From Micrasema longulum (taxonomy: Eukaryota; Arthropoda; Insecta; Trichoptera; Brachycentridae), in NCBI GenBank assembly GCA_022494885.1, contig JAGVSM010002389.1:1-64000 (forward strand): a DNA stretch of 64,000 nt. Direction: 5' to 3'. Positions 1 to 11,359 of the stretch are shown here, one piece after another. How positions within the stretch are numbered: position 1 is the stretch's first letter; the number at the start of each line of letters is the position of its first letter. Below the pieces are notes generated by a model. The model worked only from the letters and a program-made list of their open reading frames with translations. It ran no database searches and was not told the DNA's origin. The position numbers and the translations under genes were made by a program.

Positions 1-1
1 T

Positions 2-68
<67 letters not shown>

Positions 69-70
69 TT
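1..70. repeat. (TTTA)n microsatellite
   Basis: An uninterrupted TTTA tetranucleotide run opens the window. Read on the minus strand it is (TAAA)n, the simple repeat that ends several LINE copies elsewhere in this window. It may therefore be the tail of a minus-strand LINE, but no coding remnant is recognisable next to it. Confidence 0.95.
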
Positions 71-193
71 GGTTTGTTTGTTAACGGACATTGTCCATGT
101 ATACAATTTATAAGGTTTAAATATTACATTAAAAGAATAGTTTAAAACATCTTAAAAAAAGAAAAGATGCATTGACAAACATAAGGAACACCG

Positions 194-270
194 AGACAAG
201 ATCTGGACTATTTATTTAGTGCTCGTTTAAATCGTTGTAAACTTAAACCAAAAAAGTCCAGATCTTGTCT
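194..270. repeat. 16-bp perfect inverted repeat
   Basis: AGACAAGATCTGGACT at 194-209 is the exact reverse complement of 255-270, with 45 bases between the arms. It could be the end of a small fold-back element. I see no further copy in the window. Confidence 0.8.
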
Positions 271-1559
271 TGAGTTAACAATACGACAAAGGCGGGTCAT
301 TGGAGAATTTAGGCCATAGTTTGTTCTATGCTGATCGATGAACAGTACTTCATTATTTCTCAATCTACTATTCGGAAGATTAAATTTACTTGTCCCAGTA
401 ATGATGGAACATCGATTATACCATTTAGTATGCCGAACATATATATGGAGTCAATATTAGTTCTACGTTTAGTTATGGATTTATTTGTTTATTTGATTTA
501 TAATTCCCCTTATCATAACGACGATAAGGGGGGTTTTAGATCAACAGTGAAAGGGTCATTGAAAGTTGTAAAGGTAAATATTTGTTTGCGGTTCTCCTTA
601 CTGAAATTTAATCAATACGTAAGAAAAAAAATGCTCTTGCTTGTATGAGTGTATCCGAAAAAAGACATATAGTATTTAAAACGGATCCAAAAAGGATAGC
701 CGCGGTCCCGATTTGAAACTAATACGGTATGCCTGTACTTTATAGGGAAACTAGAATGTACTTACTATTTGATTGATCACAAATCGATAAAACTTCCGTT
801 AGGGATACAATGAAAGGTTTCAGTGTATCACATATTTTTAAAGCTTGGAGGTATTTTATCAACGGATCAATTAAAGGTAATAAACATGCCCTAGTACAGT
901 AAATCATTCAATATGCAATAGTTAGATGGGGAGGGGCTTTTAACGCTCATCTTAGATCATCCCTTAAATGTTCAACAAAAAAAAAAGAAATAATACTATA
1001 TAAACAATCCTTTTTTTATTTTTTTATTTTTTTTTTGTTTTCTTACAATAAACATAATAATAAAACAGAGTATTAAAATAATAAAGCATAATTACATATC
1101 AACGAAATACATATTAATGGAAAAATAGTAAACAAAAAATCCCACAAAGGCATGGCCTGTTTGTGGGTATACAAGAAAATGTCAATGAATTTTTGCTCCT
1201 GTAATAAACAATGGACAGTTATAATATTTTTGTATAACATAAGAGAAAAAATAAAATATTCTGTAAAAGATAATATGGTATTTTGTTTATAGTAATTAAA
1301 AAAGGAAATAAAAAATATTTTAAAAAAACACAAAAATATTCCTTATTATTAAAGGGCAACAAAATAAATCATAGAAAAAAAGAGTTCATGTCTTTAGTTT
1401 GAATCCAGGATAGTGCATGTTTTTTAAAAGAAGGAAAATTATGAAAGTTTGGAATCAATGAAATATTATCAGTAAAAAAAATATTAAAAATTTATAATCC
1501 TTGTTATAATCCTTATTTTTTAATCTTTACTCTCAACTACCGAACTGTTCAAAGAATTT
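271..1559. other. No gene; small hairpin
   Basis: AT-rich sequence with only short frames that match nothing I recognise. A 9-bp perfect hairpin sits at 506-514 and 523-531 (CCCCTTATC and GATAAGGGG). A T-rich tract at about 1012-1036 may be the poly(A) end of a minus-strand retroelement. Confidence 0.5.
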
Positions 1560-2092
1560 AATGTTTTAAGAGTAGAATATATCTACGGAAAGTGTTGTAT
1601 GCTCCAGGTGCATAAGGAGAGCCTCACATCGGAACATATTACCGTAAGGTTAAAACCAGAATGTCTCGCTCTACAGAGAATTAAAACTACCACGGCCAAA
1701 CATCATTATACTTATATAGGACGAAAGCTTTTACGGAAACTTTAAGGATAAATTAAAGAAAAGCTTCCTGACAAAATTAACACTAACCGTATTTTGAAAA
1801 TAAAGATGTATGTATAATTGTGCCTGTGTAAATCAATTTATAAATGTCGTGTTTTTAACAATTTTTTTGTAAGTGTAAAATTTTCTCATTTTTTAAATTT
1901 TTTCTTTTTTTTTTATTGTATTATTTTGTTTTGCTTTTTTTGTTTTTTTTTGTAATATTTTGTAAACTTGCCAAACACAAGAGCCAGACTCTTTTTTGGC
2001 AAGTTCAACCTTAAGTGTTCCAATTTTTTTATTAGATGTATTGTTTTTTTTATCTTAATAAAGGTTTTTATTTAAAAAATAATAATAATAAT
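1560..2092 (+). mobile_element. LINE 3' end, decayed, with hairpin
   Basis: Frames broken by stops still show the usual end of a non-LTR reverse transcriptase, for example YIGRKLL and then KEKLPDKINTNRILK around 1710-1800. The 3' UTR follows, with an 11-bp stem (1965-1975 pairing with 1995-2005) around a CACAAGAGC loop, then AATAAA near 2057 and an AAT-rich tail to 2092. The same hairpin recurs at 4045-4083 and 57702-57739, so the three copies are one family. The copy is 5'-truncated. The clade is CR1/Jockey-like by resemblance only. Confidence 0.6.
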
Positions 2093-3299
2093 AAACACAG
2101 GATGCTTCTGCGTTCGTCTGAATTTCGCTGTGATTCTTAATAGTAAAATTATAAAAATATGTATTTGATGTAAAGTTATGGATTTAAAACACTGGCATAT
2201 AAATATGTATTTTCATTTAATTAAGTCATAAATAGGTCGATTATCTAGTGCTGGCGCTTTCGCAAAACGTACACAAAAACATTTTTGATGTTCAGAATAT
2301 TGATTTTAAAAATCTTGATATTATACAAATATTGTTAGGTATGTAAAAAAATCTCTTTGGATTAGAGCGAAAAAAACCAATTCTTAAGAAAATGTCATAT
2401 ATAGAGTATTTATTGTTAAACAACCATTTTTTTAGTAAATATATTGTGTTCATTATAATAAAAATTAATAGAGAACTATTAACATGCACAGAACAAATTG
2501 TATCGGAGAAAATATACTTACGAGTAAACATTCATTGATGAACAATAAATCTTGTTATTTATTAATTATTTTGCGTTCTAGTTCTAGAATTGACTACAAA
2601 AAAATAAGTAAATTGTCCCTAGTCCCTAGACTATACTTAGTAAAATGCAAGATTTTAAAAAATGATAAGAAAAATATAAAATAATCATACAAAGTAAACT
2701 AAATTAATATTACATTTTCTTAACCCATTATAATTTTTATCATATACACAACCCTCCAATCCAACAGAGTTTTCAAAAAAGATAGCACATTTTAATTAAG
2801 TTTTATACAACCTTTTTTTACATTAACACCCTGTAAATTTTAAGTTTTTAATTTTAAATGTTTTTTGAACGCGCCAGCTAAAGTTAAACCACTAGTATAT
2901 CTTGACACGCGTTACAAGATGGGTTTTCGTTACTTTTGTGGATTCGCAAACAAACGGTGTTGCATAATATTTAAAGTAAGAAGAAAGTCAACCATTGGAA
3001 ACTGGACTCCATCCAAAGACTTTCAGCTACCAGATCATGCAAGAGATACAGAACAGTCTTCTTGGTATCAAGTAAGTTTTGAGTGGATTTCCTGACTGCG
3101 AATATATAATATTTCTCGTGATCCCAGCTCTTACAGATTAAATAAAAGCTTATATAAAATCACAAAAATCCTGTTTATGAAATGTAAATCTTGTACATAA
3201 TTGGCAAAGTTAACAATAATATTATTAACAAAACAAATTTAGATTCAGTAGTAAAATTAATTATTCACCAAAGCAATTACAACAAAACTAACTGCGTTC
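2093..3299. other. No confident gene; exon-like frame
   Basis: Mostly AT-rich with no family I recognise. At 2865-3071 an open plus-strand frame of better base composition (KVRRKSTIGNWTPSKDFQL) runs into GTAAGT, a consensus splice donor, at 3071-3076. NWTPSK vaguely recalls THAP domains of P-type transposases, but the expected cysteines and histidine are not in place. It could be a fragment of an exon or of a DNA transposon. Confidence 0.3.
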
Positions 3300-4100
3300 A
3301 GTACTTGATACTACAGATAAAATTAAATATCTCGATGTATACATAGACCAAAACTTAAAATGGAAAGACCAAATTAGTCAAATAGTTAAACAAATTAGAA
3401 AATGTAAATACATATTTATTAGATTAAGGAATATTTAAAAAATCAATAATTTAAAAATAGTTTATTACTCAATTATACAAACTTTGTTACGATATGGTAT
3501 TGTGGGGTGGGGTGGTTCATACGCCAATATATTAAAGCCTCTTAAAATAGTACAAAGATTAATTACTCAAGTAATTCTAAAGAAACCCTCAACATTCAAT
3601 ACGTAGAGTCTATTTAAAATATTTAAGGTTCATACAGTAGACAATCTTTATAAAAAAAAATATATTACACAAATATACAAAAAAGAAAAGAATTTGAGAT
3701 GAATAAGTCACTCGGATACCAAAATAATATTAAAATTCCTAAATTCTACACAGGTCATGGTCAAAATAGCTTTGTCTTCAAAGGTGTAAAAATTTTAAAT
3801 AATCTTCCCAATGAAATAAAAACTATTAAAAATAATAAATCAAAAAAAAAAAAATTAAAGTAAATCTAAAGAAATTTTTTGAACACGTTTAAAAACTACA
3901 TTAAATTTTAATTAGTATTGATGTATTATTGTTTTATGGTTTTTCTTTATATATCCTATGTTTTTTTGTTTTTTTCTCATGTACTCGTATTTAAAATTAT
4001 ATAAACTCTTATAATAAACAATAAACAACTACAACAGTGTAAGTCACTTTCCAAGCACAAGAGCTAGTCTCTTTTGGAGAGTGTTAACATTTACTAGGTG
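3300..4100 (+). mobile_element. LINE reverse transcriptase C-terminus and 3' UTR
   Basis: Plus-strand frames give IKYLDVYIDQNLKWKDQI, the KYLGVxID strand after the RT thumb, then LLRYGIVGWGGSY and KIVQRLITQVILKKP, then FKGVKILNNLPNEIK near 3780-3820. These are the standard blocks at the end of CR1/Jockey-type LINE ORF2. Stops and frameshifts interrupt it. The 3' UTR has a 10-bp stem (4045-4054 with 4074-4083) around the loop CACAAGAGCTAG shared with the copies at 1965 and 57702. It is 5'-truncated and dead, and the strand is certain. Confidence 0.85.
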
Positions 4101-4594
4101 TGAAAAGGAAATATGTATGGATTTTTTTTTAAAACGTGTACCTTTCATGAAATATATTAATAAAAAATAAAAAAACTGCTATTAAAAAAAATATATATAT
4201 ATATTCAGACTTGTTTGACTTCCCTACAAACCGAGTGAAAAATCGCGCGCCACGCCGCAAACACAAACGCTCCCCACTGTGACCACACACTAAAAAGTTA
4301 CTTAGCTTGTGGTTTTAGCGGTTTGGTTTTAAAGGAATACAAAATTTTCATGAAATAAGTTTTTTTTAAAAAGATAGTGAAAAGTCACCGATTGATAGAA
4401 GAAAAAACCCTGAGTTTCGGGACTTTCATTGTCCAAGATTCTCGTTCTATTTCGCTCAAAAACTGTTTTTTCCATGCACCCAGGGACTTGAAATAGATAA
4501 AAAAATAATTTAGAAGCTTTGTGATATGATTTCGCTACGTTTCATTCATAGAATTATGATAGTCCAAAAATCGCGTACGTGCATGCAACTGAAG
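4101..4594. other. No gene; GC-richer patch
   Basis: A short (TA)n lies at about 4188-4202. Next to it is a GC-richer patch (4238-4300) with several CpG. I recognise nothing here. It may be the leader of the Penelope-like fragment downstream. Confidence 0.4.
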
Positions 4595-4870
4595 CCGATT
4601 GAACTACTCATAAACTAGTAGGTTTACGTTTTGGTACGCAACTGCCGATTTAAATTCAATTACGCCGTGTTGTGTCACTTTTAAGAGTCAACATTCTGCT
4701 GGGATTAAAAAGGAATAAGGTGGGATCATATTTTACGCGCAAATAATATTGATATGATTGATTATTAATACACAAATTATATTATTTAAGGAATCGATTA
4801 TTTTACCGTCTGTCAGATTGTTAAATAAAAAAAGGCGGACGTTTCTTTAGTTTTTCTAGAGTAGTCGAAT
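4595..4870 (+). repeat. Dispersed repeat R1, copy 1
   Basis: This segment aligns by eye, with gaps, to 37205-37475 in the same orientation. Shared blocks include TTTACGTTTTG, GTGTTGTGTC, the GGGATCA region and CCRTCTGTCAGATTGT followed by a GGAC...TTTCTTTAG-like block. The element type is unknown. Here it lies just upstream of a Penelope-like fragment; the second copy does not. Confidence 0.55.
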
Positions 4871-4989
4871 GTTTTACCCGGCTTTCTACTAATAAGCCCA
4901 AGTATGATGTTACTGTTTTAATTTTACTAATTTATTTAATGATTATTTGATTATGAAAAATTACGTTTGCCCTATAATAGTACCTGTTT

Positions 4990-5545
4990 TTTTTATATCA
5001 AAATATTTTTGTGGTAAAACATAACATAACATTAAACGAAACTGTCATTTATTGGTGTAATAATTATATTTATACTTATTTGTTTATGAATTTGTATAAA
5101 CCACTTAATTATGAACGTGTTAAAAATCTCTCAATACATAAGTTTAAACCAGAAAAAATCAACTTACTATCAAAAGGTTTGAAACATAATTTGAACTATA
5201 ATTAGAACAACATTAAGTGCGCTATTGAAGATTTGACAAAGGACATTAAAACCGCATTAATTTATCAACCAAAATCATTCTTATATAAACAGGCAGAATT
5301 TATTAAATCTAACGCTAAAAATGTGAATGCGGAAAATAATAAAGATTTATCCCATGTTAAAAACATTTCTAAAGCATTAAAAGAAGAAAACTTAGTATTG
5401 ACAAAAGCAGACAAAGGAAATACGATTATCATAATGAATCGAAATGATTATGATTCTAAAACACTGGAAAAAAAAAGGTTTATACAAATTTATAAACAAA
5501 TAAGTGTAAAATGTCATACCACAAAGTGAAAAATGTTTTTGATAA
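4990..5545 (+). mobile_element. Penelope-like element N-terminal fragment
   Basis: Two adjacent frames encode a lysine- and asparagine-rich protein with LLSKGLKHNL, then IEDLTKDIKTAL, then LKEENLVLTKADKGNTIII near 5385-5430. The KADKGN block just before the RT domain is typical of Penelope-like retroelements. One in-frame stop at about 5203 and loss of frame after 5529 show that it is dead. The RT core and the GIY-YIG endonuclease are missing here. A GIY-YIG end of the same class lies at 26285-26640 and another at 53930-54065. Confidence 0.75.
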
Positions 5546-5559
5546 CAATAAAATAATAT

Positions 5560-5925
5560 TTATTTTTATTTTATTTATTCCGAATACAAACAGATGTACA
5601 GGTTAAATGAACATAAATAAAATCTATAAAAAATATATACATCGTAGGGCCTGCCATCCAATTATTTGTAATTACTAAATTATACTGAAATAAAGCGACG
5701 ATGGTTTAGAAATTAAACTATATAAATACAAAATATACTATATATAAAAATAAAGTAATATGAACAAAACAAGGAGATAGTGGGAAGGAAAAGAAGGAAA
5801 TTGATAAGGAGTCGTGAAGAATGATTTAAGGAAAGTAAGAGTGGAAAATTGCATTTGATTTAATGATTGAGAGCAAGAAAAAGGACAAAACGTCTATTCT
5901 CTCTTATTCTGATAAAATAATAATA
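5560..5925 (-). mobile_element. Probable LINE 3' region
   Basis: Read on the minus strand, a frame near 5920-5780 with a serine/leucine-rich end resembles the last residues of a LINE ORF2. It is followed by GGATGGCAGGCCCTAC and an AT-rich tail toward 5560. No catalytic block remains, so the call rests on layout and on similarity to other tails in the window. Confidence 0.35.
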
Positions 5926-6459
5926 TATTTAAAATAATGTATTATTCGCGGTTTGGTAACATTGCGCATGCGCGCTGGCGGGATGTCAGACTTTTGGACA
6001 CAGTGCGATGTACGCAAACATGATTCTAGGCGCCTTCTGGTATATCATTATTCTATGGTTTCATGCTAACTGGGATCATAAAATTTGCCTGAAATGTAAA
6101 TTGTCTAATGTTTACACAATTTTCATTACTCTGAAGATTTATTTTCGGTTTATAATGTACACATCTTATAAAATGCACAAATCAATATTTAACTATTTTT
6201 TCGCGTCTGCTAAAAGTTTCCGGTGTACGACCGGATAAAAAATTCAGTTCTGGGTAAAAAAACAGAACCCTGGACGAGTGTTTTTAACTCGGTAAAAAAG
6301 AAGAAAATGAAATCGAGTGAAGATAAATAAAACTCGTTGCATAGTGATTGACGCGTTTGTCAGTGTTTACTAAAAGCAGCATAATATCAGATGAGACTTG
6401 TTAATACCCAGACTTTAATGTTTCCTTCTTAAAAGTGTGTTCCTTCAACAAACTTGGTT
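5926..6459. other. No gene; CpG-rich patch
   Basis: A short GC-rich patch at 5945-5990 holds GCGCATGCGCGC, a near palindrome. A 76-codon open frame starts at 6008 and resembles nothing I know. A 6-bp hairpin (GTTCTG and CAGAAC) lies near 6246-6269. Confidence 0.4.
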
Positions 6460-6775
6460 TTTCCATTATCAAAATATTACAACCGAGATGAAGAACATTT
6501 TAGAGAAGAGAAAATAGAAGTTTAGGAATCCACAAGGCTTATGACCTGGAATTGGCTAGTTTAAGTGGCCACCTTACACAATGTGTAACATTCACCATTC
6601 TGCCTTTATTTGAACATGTTTATTCCTTTGATTCTTCCATATGTATTTTCAGGCGTTGCCTAGTGTGCAGTAGAAATAGTTTAATCATATGAATCTCACC
6701 TACAACAGAAAAGGTTTCAGTTTTTAACTAAACAAACGTCAACAGATGAAAGAATCGAAGGAATAACCGATTCAG
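6460..6775 (+). mobile_element. Fold-back A, copy 1, partial
   Basis: It carries the A-family blocks in order: ATTACAACNGAGATGAAG, AGAGAAG, a GGCTTATGACCTG block, AAGTGGCCAC, CACAATGTGTAACATTCACC, then GGCGTTGCCTAG and CAACAGATGAAAGAA. The outer terminal arm is missing. The family is non-coding and fold-back, with at least ten copies in the window. Confidence 0.75.
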
Positions 6776-6889
6776 TCTGTTTTTTATAAATGAAAAAACA
6801 GCAGAACACAATAAAAAAAAAAACAAAAAAGAATTTTTCACCTTACGCTGCGCAAATATCATAAACAGCTTTAGCAGCTTTATTTCCTC

Positions 6890-7165
6890 GATTGATTTAT
6901 TTGTTTATTTATTTATTTTATTTATTTATAAATCACATTATACATATATTTATTAGGGACAGGGACAGTTTATACACAATTAGAATCGACCCATGACTGT
7001 GAACTTGCCCCAACTCGCTAGAAAATCCTTAAAATATACGAGAATATTGGCATTTATTATTTTTACTTATTTAACTTTTTGTGCATAACTTTAATTGTAT
7101 ATTGGCGGGCTTATTGCCAAATGGCAATTTCTTCCAACCAACCAATAAAATAAAAGTTTTGTGTT
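6890..7165. mobile_element. Two LINE 3' tails facing each other
   Basis: At 6897-6960 a TTTA-rich block reads on the minus strand as an AAATAAATA-type LINE tail. At 7090-7160 a plus-strand tail holds the hairpin TTGCCAAATGGCAA followed by AATAAAATAAAAG. The second is related to the minus-strand tail at about 28100-28190. No coding sequence is kept. Confidence 0.5.
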
Positions 7166-7319
7166 TATAATTTAAGTTAAAACATATTCAATAGAAAATA
7201 AAGATAAAAAAAACTAAAGAAGTATAAAAGTACAAATAAATGTATTTGTAAATTATGTTTCTTTATAAAAAAAAAAAATTTACATTATAAATTTAAGTTG
7301 TTTCTATTGACTCATCAAA

Positions 7320-7618
7320 CACTCACTCACCCTGTCCATAAACCCACCCTCACACCCATATACACTCACACACATATTCACATACCTACCAAAACCACAC
7401 TCCACTTTTTTATGCACGCATCCTCACCCAAAAAATCTCGCACACATGCACTTCTATAAATTAATATCTAACTGAACTGGATTTTTATAATTGTGTTTAT
7501 GTGGAAAACTGATTTAGCTTTATTTTTTATTTTTTTTATAATGTGTATATTTTTTTGTATTGCTGTTTTTTGTTTTTTTTGTATTGTTTTTCTGAAAAAA
7601 CAAAATTTTTAATAAAAA
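7320..7618 (+). mobile_element. CA-rich LINE 3' UTR
   Basis: Short ACACTC/CACACC-rich tracts lead into T-rich sequence and an AATAAAAAA end near 7610. The layout matches the 3' UTRs at 16990-17280 and 45860-46140, the last of which follows recognisable LINE coding sequence. Confidence 0.5.
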
Positions 7619-7654
7619 AATTTTTTTTTTTTGAAATTACCTTAAATCAATACT

Positions 7655-8300
7655 ATTAATCAATGAAAAAAGGAAAAAGAGGAAAGAAGAAAGGAGATGT
7701 TTCTTCAGACGTGATTTAAACAGAGATACTGTAGTAACAGCGTTGATGGTGGATGGGAGATGATTACACAGTTGAGCGAAATAGATACTATATTAGTTAG
7801 AGAAGAAAGAGGTATTGTATATAGGTATTAAGATAGTGTCTTGAGAATAAGAACGAAGAGGTAAACCATGAACTGATAGGCGTTTAAATTTTTCACGCAG
7901 GTATATAGGAGCGTTAGGACTATGAATTACAATAAACAGAAGTGAGGGAGAGTGATAGTCTCTCTGCTGTCCAATTTTGAGCCATTTCAGTTGCCGACGA
8001 TAATCAGAAATATCATATTTCCAAAGACCAAAAATGTACGTTATTCATGTATTTTGAAGTCATTCAAGTTTATCGAGTTGTTTAAGGCTTAAGCCTGATG
8101 TTTCCATGACTAATTTAAATCAGCGTAATCTAGAATGGGTATTAGTAATGCTTGTACAATAGTGCATTTAGTATTAATAGGTAAGCATTTTTGAAACCTT
8201 CTAAGTGAGTGTAGAAAAATATTTCGCGGCTTAATTCATTAGTATAAGCTCGCCAGCATAGATGTTCATCCATCAGTACTCCTAGATTATTTTTAATATA
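7655..8300 (-). mobile_element. LINE reverse transcriptase C-terminus, decayed
   Basis: From 8290 leftward the minus strand reads NNLGVLMDEHLCWRAYTNEL, then in shifted frames THLEGFKNAYL and LLIPILDYAD, and near 7760-7690 SLFKSRLKKHLLS-like residues. These are the post-thumb blocks of a CR1/L2-type LINE. At least four frame changes or stops make it a pseudogene. The C-terminal block also occurs at 29470-29740 (plus) and 58560-58700 (minus), so this family has three copies here. Confidence 0.75.
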
Positions 8301-9289
8301 TATTCATATTATATTTTGTCCCTACATATCATTCATACTTTATACATTATACCACTAATAATATTTTTATTACATTTTACACTTTTAAATATATATTAGT
8401 CGTTTATCAGTTATTCCAAATTCTATAATTCGTTCCAGTAATTCGTTCGCGTTCGAGAAAAACAGTAACTCAAACCAGATTTAAATTTTGAAAATTACTC
8501 AAGACTTTTTTGTCACCTGATCTAGTAAATTAAAAAAATGTACGCTAACAAAAAGAGGAGTCAAAACTGCTTACTTTCTATTTTGAAGGCTAGTAATCAA
8601 ATAAAATATTAAATGTCCACTGGGTATAATTTAATTTACATGACGCTTCATATAACGCAAATTTGAAATCATGTTCTAAAAATTACCAATCGACGCGTAG
8701 TAGAGTAAAAAGGGCTTACTTTTTATGCCGTTTACTCTGAATTCAATTCAGTACGTGGTGCCTTTTCGTACTGCTTCACATTTACTTTGCGTATACAATG
8801 AAAAACGCTATTTCCCACCAAATACAAGATACGCTCCGGAACCTATGTTCGATGTAACACAAGTCGGGTGCTTAGTGTCACATTGAGTACATATATATAC
8901 ATCAATAAATATGTAACGTAAAAGCAAATACAATATATTGTAGAACAAAAAAAAATGTATCAAATTACGTTTATAATCTGTGGGGGTCATTATTATTATT
9001 TTTTTTGGATAATTTATGTAGAGATATTTTTGTAAAAATCACCTCAAAGGGTCCATGATCGATGACACACAAAAGTGCAAAATAATTCCACCTGAAATAT
9101 AGAGCAACGACCGATGAAGCAAGTTATAATTTTATATTGAATACAATATAACATATTAGAAGCAAGATTAACAGTATTGCACATAAAACGTATGTCTACA
9201 CAAGAGCAATGTTTTTCAGAACACCAACTTTGTTCTTACCATGGAGACATGGAAAACAAAGAAACGCGGCCTATAAAGATACTACGGGG
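8301..9289. other. No gene
   Basis: No coding or element signature that I recognise. The stretch 9001-9055 (GGATAATTTATGTAG then TTTTTGTAAAAATCACCT) resembles a LINE 3' tail near 28618-28660 and may be a remnant of it. Confidence 0.4.
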
Positions 9290-9500
9290 CGTGGCAACGT
9301 CAGTCAGCCCATTGAGTCAGCCCAAGCAAGTTCGCCCAAAGAGTCAGCCCAGTCAGTTCAACACATCATTGCCACTACGCTCGTGCTTCAGTTCCGTATA
9401 AATATTCCCCATGTAAAAATACGCATTCAAAATTCAACTCGTGTCTTCAGTTACTCTCCAACTAGGATAGGAGCTTCAACCCATAACCGGAAAAATCCTA
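9290..9500 (+). mobile_element. LTR-like promoter repeat, copy 1
   Basis: The octamer GTCAGCCC recurs several times at 9302-9355. It is followed by CATTGCCACTACGCTCGTG, a TATAAATA box at 9399, CGCATTCAAAATTCAAC and TCGTGTCTTCAGT. The same order recurs at 42717-42905. Motif clusters, a TATA box and a conserved downstream block suggest an LTR-retrotransposon terminal repeat or another element promoter. I could not locate TG...CA ends or a primer-binding site. Confidence 0.45.
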
Positions 9501-9689
9501 CATTTTTACCATATTGTTTACTTTTTGTGATCATTTTTAAATTACAAAAAAAATGGATTCAACTTGAGTTAACACCTAATACATTGTGAACTTGTTACAT
9601 GAATAGTTCAGTAAAAAAATTAATTATCGAGTTGAGCCTAGAACAGACAATTCAATTAATAAGATTTCCGGATATATTGTTATTATTAT

Positions 9690-10200
9690 TATAAATACCC
9701 TTTATAGCGCCGTTTTTGTAATATAATACCTCAAAGGCGCCGTTACAAAATGATTAAATAAATAAATAAATTTAATTCAACTTTTCAAATTTGTAATTTT
9801 AAAAAAAACAATGTACTTCGTCATCACATGCTAAGGATTTATTTAACAGATTTAGAGAAGAAGTGGATTTTTAGTTTTTTCTGAAACATCACTTCTCTCT
9901 TACAGTTTCGCACCTCTGCTGGGAGAACATTCCCTGCCGTAGGGCCTGCGACCGCAAATGCGCGTTCGCCGAATTTAGTGCGCTGTTTGCGTAGAGGTAA
10001 AATAACTTTACTTCTCGACGTAGATGTAGCTGATCTAAGCGTAACACGTATGTCAGCTAGTTCATCTGGAATGCAGAGTTCCCTTAGATATTCTGGAGCA
10101 GAGTTGTGCAGTGACATATACATAAGCAAACAGAGTTTGTATTCCACCCACTGTGGAAAACGAAGCCAGTGTAATTCTCTAAGTAAGGTAATATGATCAG
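9690..10200 (-). mobile_element. L2-like LINE C-terminus and 3' tail
   Basis: The minus-strand frame from about 10200 to 9840 has no stop and reads LLRELHWLRFPQWVEYKLCL, YMSLHNSAPEYLRELC and KFGERAFAVAGPTAGNVLP, ending FQKKLKIHFFS. The blocks RxLHWLPxxxRIEYK, APxYLxEL and RxFGxRAFxVAGPxxWNxLP mark the end of L2/Rex-type LINE ORF2. Here the usual W of WNxLP is a G. A 3' tail with a GGCGCC-containing inverted block and AAATAAATAAATA follows at 9690-9775. It is 5'-truncated, and its right edge meets a SINE at about 10197. Confidence 0.85.
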
Positions 10201-10352
10201 TCTTACGATTCGCTTACCAATTCTATGGAATATTAAGTATTCCCGCGTGAAAACACCCTTTTAAATAAATAATTCATTTCATCATGTCGGGAATTGAACC
10301 CAAGACCTCTTGCACGGTACGCAAACGCGCTGAGCATTACACCACGAATAAA
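10197..10352 (-). mobile_element. SINE-2, tRNA-derived, copy 1
   Basis: On the minus strand a pol III A-box-like segment (TGGTGTAATGCTCAGCGCG) and a B box (GGGTTCAATTCCC near 10283) have tRNA spacing. The body continues toward 10197 with blocks shared with 44763-45010. It is a tRNA-derived retroposon, not a working tRNA, since no closed cloverleaf is visible. Confidence 0.75.
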
Positions 10353-10565
10353 GTAATAATAATAGGCCGACAATAATCATTCAATAGAGCTGATTAATAT
10401 TTCTTGATGTTACAAGCTACCCGGGTCAAACCGGGGTTTTTGCATGTTTTTTTTTTACATATCAACGATTTATTTATTTTAAATGCTAAACTAAAAGGGT
10501 AACCGACCCTCCACTGGCGTGGAAATTCAGTAATCATCTAAAACCGTTTGAACATAAACAATATT

Positions 10566-11355
10566 TGAACGTAGTTATGCAGAAAGCAGCCACCCATAGA
10601 AAACTGAAACTCAGATAATAGCACTTTTGTGAAAAGGGTAAATAATCGAATCTACACAACAGTTGGAATGTTTTTTGACTTTAATAAATGATAAACAATA
10701 AAAACATTAGTTTTTTTTATAACAAACAAGAGTGCAATTATGTATTTAACCAGTTTTATTGATTTTTAAAGTATCGTTAGATTTTTCGAGTTTCGTGGGT
10801 CTTTTCTGCAGATTGAGAAATGCCATTTTTGAGATAGACACCATTTTTAATAGGTGATTTTTACAGTTTTTTTGTATGGAAGCGGTTTAGCAGTTTTTAG
10901 TAAAACATAGAATTGATCTTACTGCACCCGATAACATCAATATCTCAACACTATTTTGAGTTTGTCCAAATTTTTGTAGACAAGGACTGGATTCAACTCC
11001 CTGGGAAGCTGTTTATATTAACATATTACAACAGAGATGAAGAACATTTAAGAGAAGGTAATATAGAAGTCTAGGCATCTACAATAAATAAAGGTCTCAG
11101 CTCTTTAACTTCACAAACATCAACAGATGGAAGAATTGAAGGAATATAGATGTTCAAATATAGGCAGAATGGTGAATGTTACACAGTGTGTAAAGTGGCC
11201 ACTTAAACCAGCCATTGACAGGTCATAAGCCCTGTAGATGCCTAGACTTCTATATTACCTTCTCTTAAATGTTCTTTATCTCTGTTGTAATATGTTAATC
11301 AATATCTCATTTTTACAAAATTGTGGACTGGCTGCTTTCTGCATAACTACGTTCA
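10566..11355. mobile_element. Inverted-repeat element B, copy 1
   Basis: Ends are a 27-28-bp terminal inverted repeat: TGAACGTAGTTATGCAGAAA at 10566 and its complement at 11323-11355. ATTT flanks both ends and could be the target duplication. There is no transposase, so it is non-autonomous. A 350-bp fold-back A element interrupts it. A second, larger and older copy spans 43436-45446. The superfamily is not clear from the ends. Confidence 0.8.
10948..11297. mobile_element. Fold-back A, copy 2, nested in B
   Basis: The left arm TTTTGAGTTTGTCC... ATTACAACAGAGATGAAG ... TCTAGGCATC (10953-11083) is mirrored by 11222-11297. ATCAATATCTCA occurs at 10936-10947 and again at 11298-11309, directly flanking the insertion, so it may be a target duplication. 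The outer 60 bases of the right arm are missing. Confidence 0.8.
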
Positions 11356-11359
11356 TTTC

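Noticed and set aside
10273..10352. Continuation of the L2-like coding sequence
   Set aside because: The protein match stops near 10200, and the sequence beyond matches SINE-2 body and head instead.
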